Origin: an uncultured Allomuricauda sp.
GTDB lineage: Bacteria; Bacteroidota; Bacteroidia; Flavobacteriales; Flavobacteriaceae
Reading direction: 5' to 3'
DNA: 9,537 bases
Assembly: GCA_937911965.1 (NCBI GenBank)
Contig: CALDPL010000205.1
Location: 1 to 9,537, forward strand
A program made the translations under genes and the position numbers. Positions 1 to 6,012 of the stretch are shown piece by piece. Within the stretch, counting starts at the first letter, position 1, and each line of letters starts with the position of its first letter. Below the pieces are notes generated by a model. The model saw nothing but the letters and a program-made list of their open reading frames with translations. It was not told where the DNA came from and ran no database searches.

Positions 1-185
1 TGTTCGGTAACATTAACAACAAAGATACTGTCGATAAACGGGATGATCCAATGAAAACCGGGGCCTGCAAAACCCGAATATTTCCCCAATCTTTCGATCA
101 GGCCCCTTTGTGTGGGGCGAACGATTTTGATTCCTATGAATAGGAAGATCAAAACAGGAATAAGGATTATAATATAAGTATACAT
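1..185 (-). CDS. SPFH/band 7 (stomatin-like) membrane protein, N-terminal part
   Basis: This gene runs off the left edge; only its first 61 codons are visible. The start is the ATG at 185-183. Residues 1-20 form one hydrophobic segment (YIIILIPVLIFLFIGI), followed by IVRPTQRGLIERLGKY at 21-36 and GPGFHWIIPFID at 41-52. This is the usual opening of stomatin/prohibitin-type proteins: a membrane anchor, a 'V.p.qrg.ierlGky' strand and a 'GpG.h.iiPfid' turn. Family members form membrane-bound oligomeric rings that organise membrane microdomains or control membrane proteases. The start lies 43 bases downstream of the cupin stop on the same strand, so the two are probably co-transcribed. The rest of the band 7 domain lies outside the window, so subfamily and length cannot be judged. 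Confidence 0.85.
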   Translation of the reverse strand, partial: MYTYIIILIPVLIFLFIGIKIVRPTQRGLIERLGKYSGFAGPGFHWIIPFIDSIFVVNVTE

Positions 186-228
186 GCCAAACTATTTTAA
201 AATTGTTTATTGGAACCTTTTTTTGATG

Positions 229-567
229 CTACTCATACCCACTTTTAATGATGGTGGAAATCATTTTAAAGCGCTCATTGGCCTTTATGGCATTCCTGGA
301 ATGGGCGGGGATGATAATGGACTGCCCTGTTTCCAAAGTCTGCGAATTGTCATTGATCAAAATCTCGGCCCTGCCCTCAATGATTTGGATGAACGTATCG
401 AAAGGCGATATTTTTTCCGTTAGGATCTCACCTGTATCAAAAGAGACAGCGGTGACATTTCCTGTGGTTTTTTTTATGATGGTCTTGATCACCACTGCAT
501 TGGGGACATATTCGATGATCTCCACGATGATGAAGACTTTTGATTTTTCGACCTCTATATTTTCCAT
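229..567 (-). CDS. Small single-domain cupin, copy A
   Basis: Encodes 112 aa. The frame is open to position 690, but I place the start at the ATG at 567-565 (MENIEVEKSK) because that matches the start of the paralogous cupin at 2490-2822 and the upstream extension looks non-coding. The core has the cupin beta pattern 'SPFDTFIQIIEGRAEILIND' followed by 'GQSIIIPAHSRNAIKAN'. The usual metal-binding HxH and second-motif histidines are absent or displaced, so a metal-dependent enzyme is unlikely and a binding or sensory role is more plausible. By hand count, about 42 of 102 residues match copy B without gaps. It precedes the SPFH gene by 43 bases and follows the AraC gene on the same strand after about 200 bases. 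The substrate is unknown. Confidence 0.8.
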   Translation of the reverse strand: MENIEVEKSKVFIIVEIIEYVPNAVVIKTIIKKTTGNVTAVSFDTGEILTEKISPFDTFIQIIEGRAEILINDNSQTLETGQSIIIPAHSRNAIKANERFKMISTIIKSGYE

Positions 568-774
568 AATTAAAGTTTTATGGGGGAGGATAATGGGTTT
601 TTCTTCCTTCCTGACCCCTGAATAAAGGTGCGGAATCTTTAAGTATAATGTATTACATAGGATAGAGGAATAGTTACAGTTTTCCCACATTTATCATGGG
701 ATTGATAGAAGTCGAGATAACTTTAGTGGTATGCCGTGAAATTTACCTGGACAATGTTCATCTTACCAGAACAA

Positions 775-1335
775 TCAAATGTCCTCAAGGTTTTTCATGC
801 GTTTCTTTTTCAGTTTTTTGTAGTACGAGGGGGTGAGTCCCGTAACTTTTTTAAACTGGTTCGATAAATGTGAGACACTACTGTAATGTAGCAAATAGGA
901 TATTTCGGTCAGGTTCAACTCATCATAGAGCAACAATTCCTTTATCCTTTCTATTTTGTGCATGATTATGAATTGCTGAATGGTGACCCCCTTAACCTCT
1001 GAAAACATGTTTGCCAAATAAGTATAGTCATATCCCAATTTTTCGCTGATGTAGTAAGAGTAATTCACTTTGGGCAGTTCATCCGAATAATGGATCATCT
1101 CGATGATTATCGACTTGATTTTTTCAATGATGATATTCCTATTGTCATCAAGAAGTTCGAGACCATATCTTTTTAGGTTCTTACGTAAAGCATCTCTTTG
1201 AAAATCGGAGATATCTTCCATGATTTCTATGGTTCCTAGATCTACATTGACATAATGGAGGCCAAGCTTTTTGAGCTCCTCCTTTACCACCATTTTGCAG
1301 CGCAGGCTCACCATGTATTTTATGTATAGAAACAT
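775..1335 (-). CDS. AraC-family transcriptional regulator, short flavobacterial type
   Basis: Encodes 186 aa from the ATG at 1335-1333 (MFLYIKYMVSLRCKMVVKEE). The frame extends upstream to 1404, but MFLYIKY fits the known N-terminus of this group and the added residues look like intergenic sequence. Residues about 8-65 form a small alpha/beta domain with CKMVVKEELKKLGL, resembling an HMA-like fold. Residues about 92-175 form the paired helix-turn-helix of AraC proteins: YISEKLGYDYTYLANMFSE, then LTEISYLLHYSSVSHLSNQF and the signature FKKVTGLTPSYYKKL. The tail is strongly basic. There is no classical sugar-binding domain or response receiver. It is transcribed toward the cupin-SPFH pair and divergently from the gene at 1479, so it could control either; this is inference from position. 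Confidence 0.88.
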   Translation of the reverse strand: MFLYIKYMVSLRCKMVVKEELKKLGLHYVNVDLGTIEIMEDISDFQRDALRKNLKRYGLELLDDNRNIIIEKIKSIIIEMIHYSDELPKVNYSYYISEKLGYDYTYLANMFSEVKGVTIQQFIIMHKIERIKELLLYDELNLTEISYLLHYSSVSHLSNQFKKVTGLTPSYYKKLKKKRMKNLEDI

Positions 1336-1478
1336 TGTTTTTGGAATTGGTTGTTCTAGGGCAAACGAAATACTGAGGACGACAGCAATATGTGATTTAT
1401 ACAACTTTTGCCAGAAATCATATAAGTAACAGGAATGAATATAAACCTACCTTATACTGCTAAGTAAAAAGAAAGGTC

Positions 1479-1724
1479 ATGCAAAATAAAAGAGAAGGAA
1501 ATCAACTGATGCAAGAGATTTTTGATTTGACCCTTTCCTTTCAAATGGAGTTCCCTGAAATATACGACAATTTATTGGAAACACCACTCTTTTTAAACTA
1601 TGAAAGCAGAGGAATATCAGAAAATGAATTTGAGGGGTATTACAAATTTCTCAAGACGCAGCTCCAGGTTTTCGAAAAGGAAGCATTTGTTGTAAACCAT
1701 ACAGGATTTGGACGAAAGCAGTGA
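1479..1724 (+). CDS. Small hypothetical acidic protein
   Basis: Encodes 81 aa, or 71 aa if translation starts at the internal ATG at 1509. The body (MQEIFDLTLSFQMEFPEIYD, then LLETPLFLNYESRGISENEF) looks like a folded, mostly helical, acidic soluble protein with aromatic residues in the core and no signal peptide or membrane segment. It is divergent from the AraC gene, with 143 bases between the two starts, and is the first of a series of small plus-strand genes. I do not recognise a named domain. The balanced composition and the position in a divergent arrangement support a real gene. Confidence 0.6.
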   Translation: MQNKREGNQLMQEIFDLTLSFQMEFPEIYDNLLETPLFLNYESRGISENEFEGYYKFLKTQLQVFEKEAFVVNHTGFGRKQ

Positions 1725-1874
1725 TTAGTTTTCATGCAGAATTTAATTGAAACTCCAATAACCTGTGATATATATAAGATTTATAAAGATTTCTGTTGTG
1801 GACTCCCTAAATGTATGCACCACCTTTGTATTGTTCATTTTAATCAAAAAATTAAACAGTAACCATTATATGCT

Positions 1875-2009
1875 ATGAAAAAGGAAAATTTTATTCAAGC
1901 AATCCCCGGAAAGATCAAGCGTTACCTTAGACCGATGTTTTATAACGGAAGAAACGGGCAGATCAAGGAAGCACAAAAAACGGACAAAGATCAGCCTTGG
2001 TTTACTTAA
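1875..2009 (+). CDS. Very small basic hypothetical protein
   Basis: A 44-aa frame, MKKENFIQAIPGKIKRYLRP onward, ending in DQPWFT. It is basic, has no membrane segment, and uses codons (ATC, AAG, CAG, GGG) typical of the neighbouring real genes rather than of AT-rich spacer. An AT-rich leader precedes the ATG and a strong hairpin terminator follows at 2121-2153. I do not recognise the family. It could be a small regulatory or stress peptide, or chance. Confidence 0.4.
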   Translation: MKKENFIQAIPGKIKRYLRPMFYNGRNGQIKEAQKTDKDQPWFT

Positions 2010-2120
2010 GACCAAGGAAGACTTGCGGGACCATGGAGGAAGAACGGGGGAACGTTCTGTTTAAAAGTATTGATTTAACCGGTCGATAAATGCTTCTGAA
2101 TTTTTTTTCCAGGAGCTCAG

Positions 2121-2157
2121 AAAAGGGCAGGAACTCAAAAACACTGCCCTTTTTAAA
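2121..2157 (+). terminator. Intrinsic terminator, probably bidirectional
   Basis: A perfect 10-bp stem, AAAAGGGCAG at 2121-2130 and CTGCCCTTTT at 2144-2153, with a 13-base loop. Ts run through the 3' arm on the plus strand and As precede the 5' arm, so it could work in both directions. It separates the small gene at 1875-2009 from the group starting at 2258. A second, weaker hairpin (AGAACG at 2041-2046 with CGTTCT at 2053-2058) lies between. Confidence 0.6.
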
Positions 2158-2257
2158 ACTAAGTGCCAAACTCTAAAAGAGTGATGGCCTCCTTGATCAC
2201 GACTTTTTAAAATCCCAAACACAGGTTGGGGGGCAACAATGCTAATTCAAAACCCTT

Positions 2258-2326
2258 ATGCGAAAATGTGCAATCTATTTCATTCTTTTTTTAGCAATGC
2301 TGTTACTTGCCTGCTCAATACCATAA
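2258..2326 (+). CDS. Tiny lipoprotein-like peptide (entericidin-like size)
   Basis: Encodes only 22 aa: a short basic start (MRKC), a hydrophobic stretch (AIYFILFLAMLL), a lipobox LLAC with the cysteine at residue 19, and three residues after it (SIP). The layout is that of a lipoprotein signal peptide with almost no mature part, comparable in architecture to entericidins and bacteriocin-release lipoproteins. An alternative is the surviving 5' end of a longer lipoprotein gene truncated by an early stop. It precedes the lysine-rich gene by 26 bases. Confidence 0.45.
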   Translation: MRKCAIYFILFLAMLLLACSIP

Positions 2327-2352
2327 AACAATGATAATTTAAATAATACACC

Positions 2353-2469
2353 ATGTCAAAAGAAAAAGAAGGAAAGAAAAAAACGGGCAAGACAGCTCCC
2401 TCAAAAACGCCTAAAGAGAAAAAAGCCGCCAAAAAGGCAAAGCGGGATGCCAAAGATTGGTCTGAATAG
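2353..2469 (+). CDS. Small lysine/alanine-rich basic protein
   Basis: Encodes 38 aa. Nearly 40 percent of the residues are lysine, mixed with Ala, Pro and Thr (MSKEKEGKKKTGKTAPSKTP, then KEKKAAKKAKRDAKDW). The composition resembles the disordered tails of histone H1-like bacterial DNA-binding proteins, and short proteins of this kind occur in Bacteroidota. It lies 20 bases upstream of the second cupin and is probably in the same transcript. Nucleic-acid binding is suggested by charge only. The low-complexity composition makes homology hard to judge. Confidence 0.55.
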   Translation: MSKEKEGKKKTGKTAPSKTPKEKKAAKKAKRDAKDWSE

Positions 2470-2489
2470 AAAAGAGAAGCCCATCAATC

Positions 2490-2822
2490 ATGGAAACAGG
2501 AGAATTTGAGGAGTCCAAAACGTTTAACCTAGCCAATATACTGGAGTTTGATTCCGACGCCATTGTGGTTAAAAACATATGTCTCCAGGATAACTGTGTC
2601 ATACAGGCATTCGCATTTGATTTTGGCAAGGTGTTGTCCCATGGCGAATCACCTTATATTCGATTCGTCCATATCATTGAAGGAAAGGCCGAGGTGGTCA
2701 TAAACGGTAATTCCACTTTCATGCAGAGAGGTGATTCCATAATTATCCCTGCATCCACACCCTGTTCCTTTGAAGCGAACCATAAGTTCAAGATGCTCTG
2801 TACCACCATGAAAAATGAGTGA
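2490..2822 (+). CDS. Small single-domain cupin, copy B
   Basis: Encodes 110 aa starting METGEFEESKTF. It is clearly paralogous to copy A at 229-567; shared blocks are IIEG(K/R)AE, SIIIPA and FKM, with about 41 percent identity by hand alignment. The cupin core spans roughly residues 38-100: 'SPYIRFVHIIEGKAEVVING' and 'RGDSIIIPASTPCSFEAN'. One histidine remains in the first motif, but the HxH pair and the motif-2 histidine are missing, so catalytic metal binding is doubtful. Unlike copy A it has cysteines (residues 31, 36, 92 and 104). It follows the lysine-rich gene by 20 bases and is followed by the IS-truncated gene at 2871, so it belonged to a short operon of small proteins. Confidence 0.82.
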   Translation: METGEFEESKTFNLANILEFDSDAIVVKNICLQDNCVIQAFAFDFGKVLSHGESPYIRFVHIIEGKAEVVINGNSTFMQRGDSIIIPASTPCSFEANHKFKMLCTTMKNE

Positions 2823-2870
2823 GCCATCTATTTCATTTTTAGAAAAACATATCCAGTGAAAAAGAATCCC

Positions 2871-2939
2871 ATGGGAAATAGATATAAAAAAGGCGATTTT
2901 GTTTTTGCCAAGGTGGACACTATCCCACTAAGTGTGTAA
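2871..2939 (+). pseudogene. Small gene truncated by the insertion sequence (MGNRYKKGDFVFAKVD...)
   Basis: An open frame starts at ATG 2871 (or GTG 2856 in frame) and reads MGNRYKKGDFVFAKVD. At 2919 it enters the left inverted repeat of the IS, which supplies TIPLSV and the stop. The 'RYKKGDFVFAKV' opening matches my memory of short flavobacterial proteins that continue into an 'L.vRRY.dRIYYC' segment; that is recalled, not checked. The remaining 3' part is not on the other side of the IS, so the rest has been lost. It follows the cupin B stop by 48 bases. Confidence 0.6.
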
Positions 2940-2941
2940 AT
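2919..2941 (+). repeat. Left terminal inverted repeat of the IS
   Basis: Begins ACTATCCCACTAAG and ends GTGTGTAAAT. It differs from the reverse complement of the right repeat at three positions (8, 10 and 11). It also supplies the last six codons and the stop of the truncated gene starting at 2871. Confidence 0.85.
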
Positions 2942-2952
2942 TCAAATAGCAG

Positions 2953-2987
2953 GGGTTTGGCTTTTACTTAAAGCCTGACCCTTTTTT
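2953..2987 (+). terminator. Terminator at left end of the IS, facing into the element
   Basis: Stem GGGT (2953-2956) plus GGCTTT (2959-2964) pairs with AAAGCC (2970-2975) plus ACCC (2978-2981), with a 2x2 internal loop and a 5-base loop, followed by six Ts at 2982-2987. The T-run follows the stem only on the plus strand, so it would stop transcripts entering from the left (the cupin operon). It overlaps the transposase stop codon at 2968-2970. Confidence 0.6.
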
Positions 2988-4164
2988 CATAGATCGTGAG
3001 GAACTGGTTCAAAACGATGCCCCAGTCCCTGATGGGCATGGTCCATTTTTTTGTGGCCTCCCTCATGGCCAAATATACGGATTTCATCACAGCATCATCG
3101 GTCGGGAAGGACAGCTTGTTCTTGGTGTACTTCCTTATCTTACCGTTGAGGTTCTCGATAAGGTTGGTGGTATAGATGATCTTCCTGATCTCCAGGGGGA
3201 ACTCGAAGAACACGGTGAGCTCGTCCCAGTTCTCCCTCCAGCTCTTTATCGCATAGGAATACTTGCCCTCCCATTTTTGGGCAAAGTCCTCCAGGGCGGC
3301 CCTGGCGGCCTTCTCGTTGGGGGCGTTGTAGATACCCTTCATATCGGCGGTGAAGGCCTTCTTGTCCTTCCAGACCACATAGCGGCAGGCATTGCGTATC
3401 TGGTGCACAACGCATATCTGGGTCTTGGATTCCGGGAAGACGTTCCCGATGGTATCGGTAAATCCGTTCAGGTTGTCCGTGGCGGTGATCAGGATGTCCT
3501 CGGTGCCACGGGCCTTGATGTCGGTGAGCACCGACATCCAGAAGGAGGCCGATTCGTTCTTGCCCAGCCACAGGCCGAGCACCTCCTTCCTTCCATCCCT
3601 GCGCAGCCCCACGGCTATATGGACGGTCTTGTTGATGACCTTGGATCCCTCACGGACCTTGAAGACGATGCCGTCCATCCACACGATCAGGTAGACCGGC
3701 TCCAGGGGGCGGTTCTGCCAGGCAACGATGTCCCCGGTCACCCTTTCCGTGATCCGGGAGATGGTGGAAGTGGAGACCTCGAAGTTGTATACTTCCCGTA
3801 TCTGCTCCTCGATGTCACTGTTGGTCATTCCCTTGGCATAGAGGGACACGATCACGTTCTCGATCCCGTCGACCATGTTGCCCCGCTTGGGCACGATGGT
3901 GGGGTCAAAGGAGGCCTCCCGGTCCCTGGGGACCTGGATCCGGGATTCCCCGAAGGAGGTGCGCACCGTTTTGGCGGAATACCCGTTGCGGGCATTGGGA
4001 TTGGCGGAACGCTCGTTCTTGCCATAGTCCAAATGGCCGTCGAGCTCCCCTTCAAGCATTTTTTCAATACCGCGCTTCTGCAGTTCCTTTAAAAATCCGT
4101 TGAGCTCGTCACCGGTCTTGAACTGCTTTAAAAAGTCATCGTTGAATAGATCTTCTTTGTTCAT
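2968..4164 (-). CDS. IS256-family (Mutator-type) transposase
   Basis: Encodes 398 aa, a normal full length for the family, with no frameshift. The DDE catalytic triad is readable: D164 in [11 protein letters not shown]230 in [10 protein letters not shown] and E337 in [13 protein letters not shown]. The C-x2-H signature CVVHQIRN lies at 251-258. The N-terminal part ([37 protein letters not shown]) is the DNA-binding region typical of the family. The protein catalyses movement of the element, in this family usually by copy-out through a circular intermediate. The start ATG at 4164 lies 25 bases beyond a strong terminator hairpin, so outside promoters should drive it poorly. All key residues are present, so the enzyme is probably active. 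Confidence 0.95.
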   Translation of the reverse strand: MNKEDLFNDDFLKQFKTGDELNGFLKELQKRGIEKMLEGELDGHLDYGKNERSANPNARNGYSAKTVRTSFGESRIQVPRDREASFDPTIVPKRGNMVDGIENVIVSLYAKGMTNSDIEEQIREVYNFEVSTSTISRITERVTGDIVAWQNRPLEPVYLIVWMDGIVFKVREGSKVINKTVHIAVGLRRDGRKEVLGLWLGKNESASFWMSVLTDIKARGTEDILITATDNLNGFTDTIGNVFPESKTQICVVHQIRNACRYVVWKDKKAFTADMKGIYNAPNEKAARAALEDFAQKWEGKYSYAIKSWRENWDELTVFFEFPLEIRKIIYTTNLIENLNGKIRKYTKNKLSFPTDDAVMKSVYLAMREATKKWTMPIRDWGIVLNQFLTIYEKRVRL

Positions 4165-4186
4165 TTGTGTGTAAAGGTTTAAAGTT

Positions 4187-4219
4187 AAAAAATTAGCGGG
4201 GGCCGGCCCCCGCTAATTT
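4187..4219 (-). terminator. Perfect 30-nt palindrome plus T-run upstream of the transposase
   Basis: Positions 4190-4204 (AAATTAGCGGGGGCC) are perfectly complementary to 4205-4219 with no spacer, giving a very GC-rich cruciform or hairpin. On the minus strand the last arm runs into six Ts (4192 to 4187), the form of an intrinsic terminator. It lies inside the IS, between the right inverted repeat and the transposase start, so it would stop transcripts coming from the AbiE operon before they reach the transposase. Confidence 0.75.
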
Positions 4220-4221
4220 CT

Positions 4222-4244
4222 ATTTACACACTTTATAGGATAGT
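4222..4244 (-). repeat. Right terminal inverted repeat of the IS
   Basis: On the plus strand it begins ATTTACACACTTTA and ends TAGGATAGT; reverse-complemented it matches the left repeat at 20 of 23 positions. Its outer end supplies the final codons (Thr-Ile-Leu) and the stop of the AbiE toxin gene. Confidence 0.85.
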
Positions 4245-5033
4245 CCCTTCAAAATCAAGCATGCTCCAATCTGGTGCACCTTTGCCGAAATTCAATATGA
4301 ATTCCTTGTCTTTTTCCGTTAGGTTTTGACGGATTTCATTTACCAATTCCTTTCGGGTCTTTTCAAAATCTGCATAGGTGAAGGGTTCTGGGCTCATACC
4401 TTCAAATTGGTTGGCCATGGTTTCCCTTTGGTCGATAAAATTGGGATGTAACATTTCGTGCAATGGACGTTTACTGCTCAAAAGGAACAACATAAAACCC
4501 TTTTTGATTTCCTCCGTAAATCCTTCATTTTGCAGTAGATATTTTACATCAAACATATCCCTGGGATGTTGTCGGTCCAATGCGGCACAGATCTTTCCAC
4601 CGAACAACTGTCCCAAAGGAACTACCGGTACGGCACAGAAGACATCAAATTCTTCTTGAGCTGCTTCACATAACGGCATTGTTACGGGTTCATCCAAAAT
4701 ACCTCTGTTGATTTGGTTCACTTCTATTTTTATCTGTGCTTTTATAGCAGTGATTTGAAGTTTTAAGGTTTCCCTATTCAACTTAATTGTTGCTTCTGGT
4801 ATAATTTTTTCCAGCCTTGCTTTAACTTGGCTGAGGCTGTCAATACTATTCTTAAATGACGTTTTTCTATCCTCTATGGGTACGTAGGTCAAGTCAATAT
4901 CCACGGATAGTCTGATCATGTCTCGTACAAATAAGTTTATGGCGGTCCCTCCATGCAATGCGAAAACAGCTTCCTTTGCCACTTCCGGCAACACTTGTAA
5001 CATTAGTGAGACTTGCTGTTTATAATCTTTCAT
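4233..5033 (-). CDS. abiEii: AbiEii-type nucleotidyltransferase toxin, C-terminus cut by the IS
   Basis: Encodes 266 aa from the ATG at 5033-5031 (MKDYKQQVSL); the frame is open to 5087, but this start overlaps the antitoxin stop by 14 bases, as is usual for the pair. The nucleotidyltransferase core is present: HGGTAINLF at 27-35 and SVDIDL at 43-48 (D45 and D47 as metal ligands), then GGKICAALDRQHPRDMFDV at 145-163, a conserved block of AbiEii toxins. AbiEii proteins act by modifying nucleic-acid targets such as tRNA and cause growth arrest or abortive infection. The last residues (TIL) and the stop come from the IS inverted repeat. Family members usually continue after a 'PDW.l' motif (here APDWSML at 253-259) into a segment like 'LPa..WKl.Nl', which is missing, about 30-40 residues. 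Activity is therefore uncertain. Confidence 0.82.
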   Translation of the reverse strand: MKDYKQQVSLMLQVLPEVAKEAVFALHGGTAINLFVRDMIRLSVDIDLTYVPIEDRKTSFKNSIDSLSQVKARLEKIIPEATIKLNRETLKLQITAIKAQIKIEVNQINRGILDEPVTMPLCEAAQEEFDVFCAVPVVPLGQLFGGKICAALDRQHPRDMFDVKYLLQNEGFTEEIKKGFMLFLLSSKRPLHEMLHPNFIDQRETMANQFEGMSPEPFTYADFEKTRKELVNEIRQNLTEKDKEFILNFGKGAPDWSMLDFEGTIL

Positions 5034-5790
5034 GATTTTCCAATTCTTTTGGGACTGTGATTTGATATTTGGATATATAAACACCACCTTTTACCAAGGA
5101 GCGCTTCCCTTTCCCAAGGTCGATTTCCTCCAAATCAATATATTCGAACCAGTCGTGCCTTGCCTTTTCTGCCAAATACAGGAAAAGCCTCTTAACTTTT
5201 ATGGAAGTACATTCTCCTAAAAGCTCCTGTACTTGTTTTGGCCTCAGGTTGTTCAACCCTTCCATGATTTCGTAACATTCCAACAATTCCTGTTTCTTGG
5301 GCGTTAGGTATAGACATTCCATCAAAGCTCTTGTTGGGTTGGATACCAACAAATTGAACGTCCCCTGTTCCAAGGTTTGCAGTCCTATTTTGGGCGGAAG
5401 AAAAGAGGAACTGAAATAGCGTACATTTACTCCCCAGTTATATTTCGAAAACCAAGCAGGCAATTTCTCTTCGCTTCCCCCGAACAGTGATATTTGTTTT
5501 GTTGATAGTTCCAGATAATGGGCTTTACCCAATAATGATAAGGCGGTTTTTCCTCCTGGATGGATATTCAGGCCAGCTTGTTCTTGCAGCGCAAACAATG
5601 CTCCTTGATATGTGGGATTATCTCCCGCTCGTATCCATGCTCCTGTTCCTATGGAATGAATCCAATTGCTGCTCCTATATCGGTTTAGCAATTGGGTGGA
5701 GAACCCGTTTTCCGTTAACCATGAACTTAAATACACAACTCCCCGAGGCTGTGAATTAAGAAGACGTTTTATTTTTTGTTCTTTTTCCAA
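5020..5790 (-). CDS. abiEi: AbiEi-type antitoxin and transcriptional repressor
   Basis: Encodes 256 aa. No ATG is available near the start: the frame is closed by a TAA 17 codons upstream, and TTG at 5790-5788 is the only usual start codon that keeps the N-terminal domain. Residues 1-55 look like the winged helix-turn-helix of type IV AbiEi antitoxins (KIKRLLNSQPRGVVYLSSWL, RYRSSNWIHSIGTGAWIRAG). The remainder (GALFALQEQAGLNIHPGGKT, then LSLLGKAHYLELS, NPTRALMECLY) matches the AbiEi_3 group. The antitoxin counters the toxin without stable binding in known type IV systems and represses its own promoter. It overlaps the toxin gene by 14 bases, indicating translational coupling. The sequence is full length and appears intact even though its partner is truncated. 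Confidence 0.85.
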   Translation of the reverse strand: MEKEQKIKRLLNSQPRGVVYLSSWLTENGFSTQLLNRYRSSNWIHSIGTGAWIRAGDNPTYQGALFALQEQAGLNIHPGGKTALSLLGKAHYLELSTKQISLFGGSEEKLPAWFSKYNWGVNVRYFSSSFLPPKIGLQTLEQGTFNLLVSNPTRALMECLYLTPKKQELLECYEIMEGLNNLRPKQVQELLGECTSIKVKRLFLYLAEKARHDWFEYIDLEEIDLGKGKRSLVKGGVYISKYQITVPKELENHERL

Positions 5791-5930
5791 ACTTAAAGTT
5801 TCTGTTTTTGACTTTTTTTAAACTATTAAAGCATTTTTAAGTTTATTATAACACGAATATACAAACCATAAGTTTGTTTATTTATAAAATTATAAACTAA
5901 TTTATGAAAATATTGTAAATTACTAGATTG
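5791..5930 (-). promoter_or_regulatory. AT-rich control region of the AbiE operon with palindromes
   Basis: This very AT-rich stretch upstream of the antitoxin holds two inverted repeats: CAAAC (5862-5866) with GTTTG (5872-5876), and a perfect TTTATAA (5881-5887) with TTATAAA (5890-5896). AbiEi proteins are known to autorepress by binding inverted repeats in their promoter, so these are candidate operators. No clean Bacteroidota TAnnTTTG box at correct spacing was found. Short palindromes are common by chance in AT-rich DNA. Confidence 0.35.
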
Positions 5931-5974
5931 ATCTGTTTGATATAGTGACTTTATCGAGCCAGGTTAAAATCAAT

Positions 5975-5994
5975 TGTCCTCGATAACGAGGACA
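5975..5994. other. 8-bp perfect hairpin between the AbiE promoter and the GH92 remnant
   Basis: TGTCCTCG at 5975-5982 pairs fully with CGAGGACA at 5987-5994 around a 4-base loop (ATAA). No T-run follows on either strand, so it does not look like a standard terminator. The right arm may be part of the decayed GH92 gene (AACGAGGAC would encode the conserved NED). Confidence 0.4.
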
Positions 5995-6012
5995 CCCATG
6001 TAATTGCCTTGG

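Larger units (their letters stand above)
2919..4244 (-). mobile_element. IS256-family insertion sequence, 1326 bp
   Basis: The element is bounded by 23-bp terminal inverted repeats matching at 20 of 23 positions and carries one transposase gene filling most of its length; the size is normal for IS256-family elements. No 8-9 bp target duplication is visible: the bases just outside are AGGTGGAC on the left and CCCTTCAA on the right. The left end interrupts a small plus-strand gene and the right end interrupts the AbiE toxin gene, so both flanks are broken but do not match each other. A 60-base sample inside (3901-3960) is 68 percent GC against 32 percent in a sample of the flanking toxin gene (4741-4800), consistent with acquisition from a richer-GC host. 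Confidence 0.88.

Noticed and set aside
248..625. 125-aa plus-strand frame over the first cupin
   Set aside because: Antisense shadow. The minus-strand cupin is supported by its paralogue at 2490-2822.
3277..4092. A 271-aa plus-strand open frame and other long frames opposite or beside the transposase
   Set aside because: They are shadows of a GC-rich real gene. The products are Gly/Pro/Val/Asp-rich without domain signals, while the minus-strand frame has the full IS256 catalytic motifs.
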